Shown in pieces: positions 17,514 through 26,483 of a stretch of DNA of 43,905 nucleotides. The notes below the pieces were generated by a model. That model saw only the letters and a program-made list of their open reading frames with translations, searched no databases and had not been told where the DNA came from. Origin of the DNA: Pleomorphomonas sp. (GTDB lineage: Bacteria; Pseudomonadota; Alphaproteobacteria; Rhizobiales; Pleomorphomonadaceae); contig JAUVXG010000019.1 of the NCBI GenBank assembly GCA_030603685.1, positions 1 to 43,905 of the forward strand. The letters are read 5' to 3'. Each line of letters opens with the position of its first letter. The first letter of the stretch is position 1. Both the position numbers and the translations under genes were made by a program.

Positions 17514-19286
17514 ATGATCGTGGCAGTCCGCCAACCGCCTCGCCTCGCCCCCGTCGAGACGTCACCTGTAGTTCGCCGGGAAGGCCGGCAGAGCGCCGAG
17601 ATGGCGCTGTTCGGCCTTTACGAGATATCGAAGATCCTCAACGCGCCCGTTCGCCTGGAAAGCATGCTGGCGAGCGTGGTCAACATCCTGACTTCCTTCC
17701 TCGCCATGCGACGAGGCATGATCGTCGTCATCGACGAGATTGGCGAACCGGAGATCGTGGCCACGGCCGGTTGGGCCGGCGAGGTGAAGGGCCGACCGAT
17801 CGACAGCCTGCCGCAGGCGGTCATCGACCGCATCGTCGCGACACAGACGTCGCTCGTCGTTCAGGATACGGCCACCGACCCACTGTTCGCCGACACGCCG
17901 GCCGCCCACGATCCCAGCCGCGTCTCTTTCGTCGGCGTGCCGATCAAGGACGACGTCAAGGTGATCGGCACGCTCAGCATCGACCGCGTCTGGGACGGCT
18001 CGACCGACATTCGCATCGACGAGGACCTGCGCTTCCTCGCCATGGTCGCCAATCTGGTGGGCCAGGCCGTGCGCCTTCACCGCGTCGTCGCCGCCGACCG
18101 CAAGCGCCTGATCGACGAACGGTCGCGGCTCGAGAAGGCGCTGGACGAGAAGCCAAAGCCGGCCCGCGTCCGGGTCAGCATCGGCGGCATCGTCGGCGAC
18201 AGTCCGTCGGTGCGCCGCGTGATGGAGACCATCTCCATCGTCGCGCCGTCTAACTCGACGGTGTTGTTGCGCGGCGAGAGCGGTACCGGCAAGGAGCTGT
18301 TCGCCCGCGCCATCCACGAACTGTCCAGTCGCAAGACCAAGCCCTTCGTCAAGCTCAACTGTGCCGCCGTTTCCGAGAGCGTGCTGGAGTCCGAGCTGTT
18401 CGGTCACGAAAAGGGGGCTTTCACCGGAGCCATCGCCCTCAAGCCGGGGCGCTTCGAGCTTGCCAACGGCGGCACGTTGCTGCTCGATGAGATCGGCGAG
18501 ATTTCGCCGGCCTTCCAGTCGAAGCTGCTGCGCGTTCTTCAGGAGGGCGAGTTCGAGCGCGTGGGCGGTACCCGGACGCTGAAGGTTGACGTGCGTCTCA
18601 TCTGCGCCACCAATCGCGATCTGGAAGCGGCCGTCGCAAAGGGTGACTTCCGCGCCGACCTCTACTATCGCATCAACGTCGTTCCGGTGTTTCTGCCGCC
18701 GTTGCGCGAGCGGCCGGGCGACATCCCGCTGCTTGCCCGCGCCTTTCTCGACCGCTTCAATCGCGAGAACAGCCGTCGCCTGAGCATCACCGACAAGGCG
18801 CTCGATCTCCTCGGCAAGTGTTACTTTCCGGGCAACGTGCGCGAGCTGGAGAACTGCGTCCGCCGCACGGCGACCCTGTCCCGCAGCGATACCATCCGCC
18901 GCGAGGACTTTGCCTGCGCCCACGGCGAATGCCTCTCGGCGACCTTGTGGACCGGCGCCCACCACGTGACGGCCGACGAACAGCTTACGGCCTTGAAGCG
19001 CGGCGAGGTGCTGGTGCCAGGCCTCAGGCCGCCGGCGCCGCTGCCACTGGCGCGACCGCAGGACGCGGCGTCCTATCCCGAACCGCAAGCCGAAAGCCCG
19101 CTGTGCGAGCACGCCGGACCCGACTGCCCCGCCATCGGTCATCGGGCGGGCGAGAAGGAACGGTTGATCGATGCCATGGAGAAGTCCGGCTGGGTGCAGG
19201 CCAAGGCCGCCCGCATCCTCGGGCTGACGCCCCGCCAGATTGGCTATGCGCTCAAGAAGCATCGCGTCGAGCTGAAGAGGTTCTGA
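17514..19286 (+). CDS. nifA: nif-specific sigma-54 activator NifA
   Basis: NifA activates -24/-12 nif promoters. ATG at 17514 has GAGGAG seven bases upstream; it gives 590 residues. Domains in order are a GAF domain (about 25-190), the AAA+ sigma-54 domain with Walker A GESGTGKE, GAFTGA and GGTLLLDEIGE, and a Fis-type helix-turn-helix at the C-terminus (AKAARILGLTPRQIGYALKKH). Four cysteines, C436, C448, C468 and C473, give C-X11-C-X19-C-X4-C, the motif of the oxygen-sensitive NifA proteins of alphaproteobacteria, which usually work without NifL. A further CEHAGPDC lies in the linker. No NifA site or FNR/FixK box was recognised in the 252 bases upstream. Confidence 0.97.
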   Translation: MIVAVRQPPRLAPVETSPVVRREGRQSAEMALFGLYEISKILNAPVRLESMLASVVNILTSFLAMRRGMIVVIDEIGEPEIVATAGWAGEVKGRPIDSLPQAVIDRIVATQTSLVVQDTATDPLFADTPAAHDPSRVSFVGVPIKDDVKVIGTLSIDRVWDGSTDIRIDEDLRFLAMVANLVGQAVRLHRVVAADRKRLIDERSRLEKALDEKPKPARVRVSIGGIVGDSPSVRRVMETISIVAPSNSTVLLRGESGTGKELFARAIHELSSRKTKPFVKLNCAAVSESVLESELFGHEKGAFTGAIALKPGRFELANGGTLLLDEIGEISPAFQSKLLRVLQEGEFERVGGTRTLKVDVRLICATNRDLEAAVAKGDFRADLYYRINVVPVFLPPLRERPGDIPLLARAFLDRFNRENSRRLSITDKALDLLGKCYFPGNVRELENCVRRTATLSRSDTIRREDFACAHGECLSATLWTGAHHVTADEQLTALKRGEVLVPGLRPPAPLPLARPQDAASYPEPQAESPLCEHAGPDCPAIGHRAGEKERLIDAMEKSGWVQAKAARILGLTPRQIGYALKKHRVELKRF

Positions 19287-19293
19287 TCGTCCC

Positions 19294-19309
19294 TGTCGGA
19301 AGTCCGACA
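19294..19309. promoter_or_regulatory. NifA upstream activator site for the fdxN operon
   Basis: TGTCGGAAGTCCGACA matches TGT-N10-ACA and is a perfect dyad. It lies eight bases after nifA and 71 bases before the -24 element of fdxN. Confidence 0.85.
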
Positions 19310-19380
19310 AGGGTGTGTCGCATCACGGCGCTTCTGGTATTTCGACGCCGTAAGCAACTGACAGTAAAGGTATTTATTTC

Positions 19381-19395
19381 TGGCACATGGCTTGC
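19381..19395 (+). promoter_or_regulatory. sigma-54 promoter (-24/-12) of fdxN-nifZ-nifT
   Basis: TGGCAC-N5-TTGC is an exact match to the -24/-12 consensus. It lies 36 bases before the fdxN start, with a NifA site upstream. Confidence 0.88.
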
Positions 19396-19430
19396 GACGT
19401 CGATGACGAACCTGTCACGGAGATCCCGCC

Positions 19431-19625
19431 ATGGCCATGTCCATCAATGCCGACGATTGCACCACCTGCGGCGCCTGCGAGTGCGAATGTCCTTCCAAGG
19501 CCATTCGCATGAAGGGCGGCGTCTACGTCATCGACCCGCAGAAATGCACGGAATGCGAGGGCGTTGCTGCCGCGCCGCAGTGCGACGAGGTGTGCCCGTC
19601 CGGCGCGATCGCCAAGGCGGCCTGA
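19431..19625 (+). CDS. fdxN: 2[4Fe-4S] ferredoxin FdxN
   Basis: This 64-residue bacterial-type ferredoxin supplies electrons for nitrogen fixation. The first cluster motif is C10, C13, C16, C20 ([12 protein letters not shown], with an extra C18). The second is C39, C42, C51, C55, with the eight-residue spacer typical of nif-linked FdxN proteins. It is first in an operon under an exact -24/-12 promoter and is followed by nifZ after one base. Confidence 0.95.
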   Translation: MAMSINADDCTTCGACECECPSKAIRMKGGVYVIDPQKCTECEGVAAAPQCDEVCPSGAIAKAA

Positions 19626-19626
19626 C

Positions 19627-19926
19627 ATGCCCTTCGTCGAGCGAGAGCCGGAAATCGAAATCGATGGCCCGCCCCGCTTTCAGCCCGGCGACAAGGTGGT
19701 CGCACGCCACAACGTGAAGAACGACGGCACCTTTCCCGGACGCGATATCGGCGAGCGCCTCGTGCACAAGGGCGATGTCGGCTACGTCAGGGACATCGGC
19801 ACCTTCCTTCAGCAGTTCTACATCTATGCGGTCGAATGGGTCGATCGCGGGATCTTGGTCGGCATGCGCGCGCGCGAGCTTGGCGCGCTCGATGCCCTCG
19901 AGAGGACGGAGCGTTCCGCGCAATGA
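19627..19926 (+). CDS. nifZ: nitrogen fixation protein NifZ
   Basis: The 99-residue product carries the NifZ signature: PRFQPGDKVVARHNVKNDGTFPG, then GDVGYVRDIGTFLQQFYIYAVEW. NifZ helps P-cluster maturation of the MoFe protein. It is followed by nifT with an ATGA overlap. An in-frame extension upstream covers fdxN and is not used. Confidence 0.95.
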   Translation: MPFVEREPEIEIDGPPRFQPGDKVVARHNVKNDGTFPGRDIGERLVHKGDVGYVRDIGTFLQQFYIYAVEWVDRGILVGMRARELGALDALERTERSAQ

Positions 19927-20135
19927 AAGTGATGATCCGCCAGTCTGCAAAGGGGCTGTCCGCCTACGTCGCCAAGAAGGATCTCGAGGAGCCCATCGTC
20001 TCGCAGGAGAGGGATGATCTCTGGGGTGGCGCCGTCACCCTGAAGAACGGCTGGGTGCTGGATCTGCCCGACATGCCCTCCGAAACCCGCCTGCCGGTGA
20101 CCGTCAACGCCCGTCGGCGCGGCGAGGACGATTGA
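19923..20135 (+). CDS. nifT: nitrogen fixation protein NifT
   Basis: NifT is a small protein of unclear role, always found in nif clusters. The 70 residues begin MKVMIRQSAKGLSAYVAKKDLEEPIV and contain WGGAVTLKNGWVLDLP, both family-typical. Its start overlaps the nifZ stop (ATGA). Confidence 0.94.
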   Translation: MKVMIRQSAKGLSAYVAKKDLEEPIVSQERDDLWGGAVTLKNGWVLDLPDMPSETRLPVTVNARRRGEDD

Positions 20136-20136
20136 C

Positions 20137-21006
20137 ATGAGCGCGCGGCTCGCCGGCGGCCAGCTTGAGACCATCTCCGGCGAGACCGCTCGCGCCGCGC
20201 TGATCGACCTGCGCGCCGACCTTCTGACCGATCGCCTCGCCCCCTACCTTGGTCCCGGCCTCCTGGCGCTGGATGGGCCGCCGCCGGTTCCGGCCTCGCC
20301 GGAGGAGGTCGCCGCGGCGCTGCAGAAGCGGGTGCCCGTCCCTGGTCGCATCCGTGGCAACATGTGGGCCGTTGCTCAGTACATCGAAAGCCATCGTCAT
20401 CGACGTACGTTGAAGAAGCTGATGGCCGATGTCTTTGCCGGCGAGCCCAGGCTCTCCGCCTTTCACCGCTATCTGGCCAAGCTCCCTCTCAGCCTCGTGG
20501 TCGACAGCTGGTACGACGGCACGTTGGCCGCAGCCATGGCGGACGCGGGACGGACCGATGTCGTGGACGTGCAAGGGCAGTCGCGCGCCGCTATTGGCGA
20601 GGATCGCTGGTATCGCGCCATCGACCTCGCTGGTGTCGACGCCGAACCGGATGACGCAAGGACATTGCTCTACAGGCCGCATGGCGGCATCCGTCCGATT
20701 GGCGACGTGCTGGTTTCCGACAGCGATTACGTCGAGTCTCTGACGGAGATCGACATCCAGACGCCGATCCCCGAGGAGGTTCGCACGCGACGGTCAACGC
20801 GCGGCTTCCTGTTCCTCGGTTGTCGCTTTCACGACCAGATGCTCCGGACCTACGCGCGCCAGATCGTCAAGCGGTCGGCGGGGCCGCATGCCTGCGTGGC
20901 CGACCTTGCGACCCTGACGGTCAATGAACGCCGCTTCCTCGCAGCGGAAGGCATCGCCCTGATTGACCTGCCACTCGCGTCGGCGACGCAAATTCTCATC
21001 GGATGA
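20137..21006 (+). CDS. SIR2-like domain protein linked to the nif operon
   Basis: The product has 289 residues and starts one base after nifT, so it belongs to the fdxN operon. It resembles SIR2-like (SIR2_2 type) proteins: ALIDLRADLLTDRLAPYLGPGLLAL near the N-terminus, AQYIESHRHRRTLKKLMADVF, and LPLSLVVDSWYDGTLAAAM at about 110-128, which matches the usual TTNYDxxLE-type strand. The C-terminal GFLFLGCRFHDQMLRTYARQIVKR fits the same fold. No canonical sirtuin catalytic histidine motif or zinc cysteines are visible. Similar proteins occur beside nifT/nifZ in other diazotrophs as I recall, but their function is unknown. Confidence 0.75.
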   Translation: MSARLAGGQLETISGETARAALIDLRADLLTDRLAPYLGPGLLALDGPPPVPASPEEVAAALQKRVPVPGRIRGNMWAVAQYIESHRHRRTLKKLMADVFAGEPRLSAFHRYLAKLPLSLVVDSWYDGTLAAAMADAGRTDVVDVQGQSRAAIGEDRWYRAIDLAGVDAEPDDARTLLYRPHGGIRPIGDVLVSDSDYVESLTEIDIQTPIPEEVRTRRSTRGFLFLGCRFHDQMLRTYARQIVKRSAGPHACVADLATLTVNERRFLAAEGIALIDLPLASATQILIG

Positions 21007-21013
21007 TCCTTCA

Positions 21014-21077
21014 GGCGGACAGTCGCTCCAACTCCCCTCCGTCCGCCCATCTGGCCGCCCTCCGGGGTGGCCTTTTT
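21014..21077 (+). terminator. intrinsic terminator after the fdxN operon
   Basis: A strong hairpin GGCCGCCC-TCCG-GGGTGGCC (21053-21072, one wobble pair) is followed by five T residues. A second dyad, GGCGGAC/GTCCGCC (21014-21047), precedes it. Confidence 0.8.
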
Positions 21078-21118
21078 CATCCGGTATTCCCGTCCTTCCG
21101 ACATGGACTGTCGACTTT

Positions 21119-21134
21119 TGTCGGACCCGCGACA
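21119..21134. promoter_or_regulatory. NifA upstream activator site of nifHDK
   Basis: TGTCGGACCCGCGACA fits TGT-N10-ACA. The gap to the -24 element is 79 bases, a usual distance. Confidence 0.82.
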
Positions 21135-21171
21135 GTGCCTGTCGCCGTTCCGTATGCCGGGAACGTGCCGG

Positions 21172-22214
<1,043 letters not shown>

Positions 22215-22293
22215 TCTCCGGGAGGACGCGTGGGCGCCGGGCCTTGACCCCGGTGTCCGCGCCTTTCCCGCCCCCTTCCGCGAGGACATTTTC

Positions 22294-23808
22294 ATGAGCG
22301 ACAGTTACGAGAACGACGGCAAGGCCCACGAGCAATACATCACCGAGGTCCTCGCCCAGTATCCCGAGAAGTTCGCCAAGCGGCGCAAGAAGCATCTCTC
22401 CGTCGCCAAGGCGGCGGACGTCGAGCCGGACGCGCCCGTCGGCGAGGAAGGCCCGCTGCTCACCGAGTGCGAGGTCAAGTCCAACATCAAGTCCATCCCC
22501 GGCGTCATGACCATTCGTGGCTGCGCCTACGCCGGTTCCAAGGGCGTTGTGTGGGGCCCGGTGAAGGACATGGTCCACATCAGCCATGGTCCGGTCGGCT
22601 GTGGTCAGTATTCCTGGTCGCAGCGCCGCAACTACTATGTCGGCACCACCGGCATCGACGCTTTCGGCACCATGCAGATCACCTCCGACTTCCAGGAGAA
22701 GGACATCGTCTTCGGTGGCGACAAGAAGCTCGACAAGGTGATCGACGAGATCGAAGTGATGTTTCCGCTGAACGGCGGCATGTCCGTGCAGTCGGAATGC
22801 CCGATCGGCCTGATCGGCGATGACATCGAGGCCGTTTCCCGCCGCAAGGGCAAGGAAATCGGCAAGACCATCGTTCCCGTCCGCTGCGAGGGCTTCCGTG
22901 GCGTGTCGCAGTCGCTGGGCCATCACATCGCCAACGACGCCATCCGCGACTGGGTGCTCGACAAGAGCGCCGAAGCCGAATGGGAAGCCGGTCCCTATGA
23001 CGTCAACATCGTCGGCGACTACAACATCGGTGGTGACGCCTGGGCTTCCCGCCGCTTGCTCGAAGAGATGGGCCTCCGCATCTGCGGCAACTGGTCGGGC
23101 GACGCCACGCTGGCCGAGATGGAGCGCGCGCCGAAGGCCAAGCTCAACCTCATCCACTGCTACCGCTCGATGAACTACATCTGCCGGCACATGGAAGAAA
23201 AGTACGGCATCCCGTGGATGGAGTACAACTTCTTCGGCCCCTCGCAGATCGCCGCCAGCCTGCGCAAGATCGCCAAGCACTTCGGCCCGGAAATCGAGGC
23301 GAAGGCCGAGGAGGTCATCGCCAAGTACAAGCCGCTGGTCGACAGCATCCTCGAAAAATACGGCCCGCGCCTCAAGGGCAAGAAGGTCATGCTCTATGTC
23401 GGTGGTCTTCGTCCCCGTCACGTCATGACCGCCTACGAGGATCTCGGCATGGAGATCGCCGGCACCGGTTATGAGTTCGCCCACAACGACGACTACCAGC
23501 GCACCGGTCACTACGCCAAGCCCGGCACGCTGATCTACGACGACGTCACCGGCTACGAGCTGGAGAAGTTCGTCGAGAAGATCCGCCCCGATCTCGTCGG
23601 CTCGGGCATCAAGGAGAAGTATCCCGTCCAGAAGATGGGTATTCCCTTCCGCCAGATGCACTCCTGGGACTATTCGGGCCCCTATCACGGCTACGATGGC
23701 TTCGCCATCTTCGCCCGCGACATGGATCTCGCCATCAACAATCCGGTCTGGGACCTGTTCGACGCTCCCTGGACGGACGGCGGCGAGCTGCTCGCAGCGG
23801 CCGAATGA
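22294..23808 (+). CDS. nifD: nitrogenase molybdenum-iron protein alpha chain NifD
   Basis: NifD (504 residues) holds the FeMo-cofactor and half of the P-cluster. Visible landmarks are the P-cluster region [43 protein letters not shown], the FeMo-co cysteine region [10 protein letters not shown] and the histidine ligand region [16 protein letters not shown] near the C-terminus. ATG at 22294 follows a GAGG. It is 79 bases after nifH and 131 bases before nifK. Confidence 0.99.
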   Translation: MSDSYENDGKAHEQYITEVLAQYPEKFAKRRKKHLSVAKAADVEPDAPVGEEGPLLTECEVKSNIKSIPGVMTIRGCAYAGSKGVVWGPVKDMVHISHGPVGCGQYSWSQRRNYYVGTTGIDAFGTMQITSDFQEKDIVFGGDKKLDKVIDEIEVMFPLNGGMSVQSECPIGLIGDDIEAVSRRKGKEIGKTIVPVRCEGFRGVSQSLGHHIANDAIRDWVLDKSAEAEWEAGPYDVNIVGDYNIGGDAWASRRLLEEMGLRICGNWSGDATLAEMERAPKAKLNLIHCYRSMNYICRHMEEKYGIPWMEYNFFGPSQIAASLRKIAKHFGPEIEAKAEEVIAKYKPLVDSILEKYGPRLKGKKVMLYVGGLRPRHVMTAYEDLGMEIAGTGYEFAHNDDYQRTGHYAKPGTLIYDDVTGYELEKFVEKIRPDLVGSGIKEKYPVQKMGIPFRQMHSWDYSGPYHGYDGFAIFARDMDLAINNPVWDLFDAPWTDGGELLAAAE

Positions 23809-23812
23809 CCTG

Positions 23813-23841
23813 CCTCCCTCTCCCTGAAAGGGGAGGGGGCT
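23813..23841 (+). other. pyrimidine/purine hairpin between nifD and nifK
   Basis: Just after the nifD stop, a CCTCCCTCTCCCT tract is followed by GAA and AGGGGAGGGGGC, able to form a long stem with one bulge and wobble pairs. No T tract follows. It could stabilise or attenuate the nifHDK messenger, but this is only a structural suggestion. Confidence 0.4.
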
Positions 23842-23939
23842 CCCAAAGTCGATCCCTTCACCACGCGCCCGCCGCGTGACCGATACTCCTGTGCCCGTTT
23901 GGCCGCCGTATGGCGCGGCGCGGGCGATGAGGTCAGACC

Positions 23940-25481
23940 ATGCCCCAGTCAGCCGAAAAGATCCTCGATCATGGCCCCTTGTTCCGCGAGCCGGAATACC
24001 AGGAAATGTTCGCTCGCAAGAAGGCTTGCGACGGCGCCGCCAGCATCGATGCCACCGCGCTCCAGTCCGAGTACACCAAGGGCTGGGACTATCGGGAAAA
24101 GAACTTCTCCCGCGAAGCGCTGGTCATCAATCCGGCCAAGGCCTGCCAGCCGCTTGGCGCGGTGTTCGCCGCCGCCGGCTTCGAGAAGACCATGAGCTTC
24201 GTCCATGGTTCGCAGGGCTGCGCCGCCTATTTCCGCTCGCATCTGTCCCGCCACTTCAAGGAGCCCTGCACGGCGGTCTCCTCGTCGATGACCGAGGACG
24301 CGGCGGTGTTCGGCGGCCTCAACAACATGATCGACGGCCTCGCCAACTGTTATTCGCTCTATCAGCCCAAGATGATCGCCGTCTCCACCACCTGCATGGC
24401 CGAGGTGATCGGTGACGACCTCTTCGGCTTCATCGGCAATGCCAAGCAGAAGGGTTCGGTGCCCGAGGACTTCGACGTTCCCTTCGCCCACACCCCCTCG
24501 TTCGTCGGTAGCCATATTGACGGTTATGACAATGCCATCCGCGGCATCCTCGAGCATTTCTGGAAGGAGAACCCGGCGGTTGCCGGATCTTCGGAGACCA
24601 TCAACATCGTCCCCGGCTTCGATGGCTTCTGCGTCGGCAACAACCGCGAGCTCAGCCGCATGCTCGACCTGATGGGCGTCAGCTACAAGCTGATCGGCGA
24701 CGCCGCCGACCAGTTCGACACGCCATCGGATGGCGAGTACCGCATGTATGACGGCGGCACCACCATCGACGACCTGAAGGCCGCCAAGGGCGCCAAGGCA
24801 ACCCTCGCGCTCCAGCACTGGAACAGCCGCAAGACGCTGGAGTATGCGGCGAGCGTCAACCAGGAGACGGCGAGCTTCCACTATCCGCTCGGTGTGAAGG
24901 CGACCGACGAGCTTCTCATGAAGATCTCGGCGCTCTCCGGCAAGACCATCCCCGAGGCGCTTCGGCTCGAACGTGGACGCCTCGTCGATGCCATGGCCGA
25001 CAGCCAGGCCTATCTGCACGGCAAGCGCTACGCCATTTTCGGCGATCCCGACTTCGTGCAGGCGATGGCTCGCTTCATCCTCGAAACGGGTGGTGAGCCC
25101 GTCCACTGCCTGTCCACCAACGGCGGCAAGGAATGGGCCGAGGACATGCAGGCGCTGTTCGACAGTTCGCCCTTCGGCAAGGACTGCAAGGCCTATGCAC
25201 ACAAGGACCTCTGGCACATGCGCTCGCTGCTCTTTACCGAGCCGGTGGACTTCCTGATCGGCAACAGCCACGGCAAGTATCTGGAACGCGATACCAAGAC
25301 GCCGCTGATCCGGCTGACTTTCCCGATCTTCGACCGCCATCACCATCACCGCTTTCCGGTGATCGGTTACCAGGGTGGCCTGCGCGTGCTGACCACCATC
25401 CTCGACAAGCTGTTCGACAAGCTCGATGCCGAGACCAACATCGCCGGCGAGACGGACATTTCCTTCGATCTGACCCGCTGA
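23940..25481 (+). CDS. nifK: nitrogenase molybdenum-iron protein beta chain NifK
   Basis: NifK (513 residues) forms the alpha2-beta2 MoFe protein with NifD and supplies the other P-cluster ligands. The N-terminus has the tail [16 protein letters not shown], then [48 protein letters not shown] with conserved cysteines, and [14 protein letters not shown]. The C-terminal half shows [21 protein letters not shown], normal for the family. It is the last gene of nifHDK, followed by a strong terminator. Confidence 0.99.
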   Translation: MPQSAEKILDHGPLFREPEYQEMFARKKACDGAASIDATALQSEYTKGWDYREKNFSREALVINPAKACQPLGAVFAAAGFEKTMSFVHGSQGCAAYFRSHLSRHFKEPCTAVSSSMTEDAAVFGGLNNMIDGLANCYSLYQPKMIAVSTTCMAEVIGDDLFGFIGNAKQKGSVPEDFDVPFAHTPSFVGSHIDGYDNAIRGILEHFWKENPAVAGSSETINIVPGFDGFCVGNNRELSRMLDLMGVSYKLIGDAADQFDTPSDGEYRMYDGGTTIDDLKAAKGAKATLALQHWNSRKTLEYAASVNQETASFHYPLGVKATDELLMKISALSGKTIPEALRLERGRLVDAMADSQAYLHGKRYAIFGDPDFVQAMARFILETGGEPVHCLSTNGGKEWAEDMQALFDSSPFGKDCKAYAHKDLWHMRSLLFTEPVDFLIGNSHGKYLERDTKTPLIRLTFPIFDRHHHHRFPVIGYQGGLRVLTTILDKLFDKLDAETNIAGETDISFDLTR

Positions 25482-25505
25482 AAACAGTCTCGATACGCAG
25501 GACGA

Positions 25506-25536
25506 GGGTCGGCCCGGCAACGGGCCGGCCCTTGTT
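25506..25536 (+). terminator. intrinsic terminator after nifK
   Basis: GGGTCGGCCCG-GCAA-CGGGCCGGCCC is an 11-bp stem (one wobble pair) with a GNRA tetraloop, followed by TTGTT. It closes nifHDK 25 bases after the stop. Confidence 0.85.
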
Positions 25537-25643
25537 CGTCGGATAGGTCAAGCTCCGCTGCGTCGCGCGTTTGCAGCCGAGCGGAGGGCGGAAAGGCGCG
25601 AGGCACCGACTGATGGCTTTTGAGGGGCGCGATATCGTAGTGG

Positions 25644-25672
25644 TTGATTTTATTCTCGTGAAACGATAATTA
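25644..25672 (+). promoter_or_regulatory. sigma70-type promoter candidate for the lipoprotein gene
   Basis: TTGATT at 25644-25649 and TAATTA at 25667-25672 are separated by 17 bases, in an AT-rich patch 31 bases before the lipoprotein start. No -24/-12 element is visible here. Confidence 0.4.
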
Positions 25673-25702
25673 ATAGCCGCTCTTCAATAAGAGGAAACCC
25701 CC

Positions 25703-26341
25703 GTGTCCGCCCATCGTCTCCTCATCGCCGCAACCTTGGCTCTCTGTCTTTCCGCCTGTGGCGCCGTACCGCTAACCTCGTTGCCGAGCCTTGCCCGAAT
25801 AGACCCTCGCACGACCGACTTCTCCGCCATGATGGTGGCTCTGGCTGCTCCTCGCTCCATCGAGGCGGTCGCCGGCAGCGTACGCGTCGAGTTCAAAAGC
25901 CGTGTCGATGACGCGCCGGAGAAAACGGACACCTTCGCTCTCGCCCCGACGACGGCGCCCGTGGATCTCACCGACATGGTGGGCGCGCTGCGCGACAGCG
26001 AAAGCCTCTCCATCTACGCCTTGCCGCCGGAGGAAGCCTCCCGCCTGACCACCGCCCGCGACCGCCTGATCGCCGAGCGGGCCGCCGGCCACAAGGTGAC
26101 CGCGTCGATCGGCGTGACGGCGCGAAGCTTCTGTCTTTCCGGTGGAGTACCCACCGGCGACCTTCTGGTCACCACCTATCTGCGCACCTCGGAAACTGGG
26201 CGCTTCGTGCCGTTGCTCCGCGATTTCGATCTTGCTTCGCAGCCGGATCTCGCCGCCGGCCTCAGGACGCTGCCGCCGTGCACAGCCGCCGACGCTCCGC
26301 CTGTGGCCGAGGCGGCCGATGCGTCGCAAACCCGACAATGA
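25703..26341 (+). CDS. hypothetical lipoprotein lying between nifK and nifE
   Basis: The 212-residue product starts with GTG after GAGGAAA. Residues 1-19 form a lipoprotein signal ending in the lipobox LSAC, so C19 should be lipidated. The rest is soluble, with a beta-rich central part (SVRVEFKSRVDDAPEKTDTFALAPTT), two more cysteines (C145 in SFCLSGG and C195 in LPPCTA) and a low-complexity Ala/Pro tail. I do not recognise the family. It follows the nifHDK terminator and precedes the nifE promoter, so it appears to be an independent unit. Base composition is like its neighbours. Confidence 0.75.
   Translation: MSAHRLLIAATLALCLSACGAVPLTSLPSLARIDPRTTDFSAMMVALAAPRSIEAVAGSVRVEFKSRVDDAPEKTDTFALAPTTAPVDLTDMVGALRDSESLSIYALPPEEASRLTTARDRLIAERAAGHKVTASIGVTARSFCLSGGVPTGDLLVTTYLRTSETGRFVPLLRDFDLASQPDLAAGLRTLPPCTAADAPPVAEAADASQTRQ
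26322..26337. promoter_or_regulatory. degenerate NifA site before nifE
   Basis: CGTCGCAAACCCGACA differs from TGT-N10-ACA only in the first base. It lies inside the last codons of the lipoprotein gene and 95 bases before the nifE -24 element. No exact TGT-N10-ACA was seen in the 100 bases before that promoter. Confidence 0.45.
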
Positions 26342-26432
26342 TGTGTCGCAGGCATTCCCGTCAGGGAGCACGCGGATTCGGCACGAGGCCAAGGCGCTCG
26401 CAATTTCAAGTCGTTGGTAGGATGGGCGCCAC

Positions 26433-26447
26433 TGGCACGTCGCTTGC
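26433..26447 (+). promoter_or_regulatory. sigma-54 promoter (-24/-12) of nifENX
   Basis: TGGCAC-N5-TTGC, an exact consensus match, 36 bases before the chosen nifE start. Confidence 0.88.
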
Positions 26448-26483
26448 GAAACAGGTTCTGTGACCGCAAGCGACGAGGCGCCC

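Noticed and set aside
19287-19310. The dyad after nifA as a nifA terminator
   Set aside because: The stem has no T run after it and fits TGT-N10-ACA at the right distance from the fdxN promoter, so a NifA site is the better reading.
21109-21124. A second NifA site (TGT at 21109) before nifH
   Set aside because: The bases ten positions on are CGG, not ACA; only the site at 21119-21134 fits.
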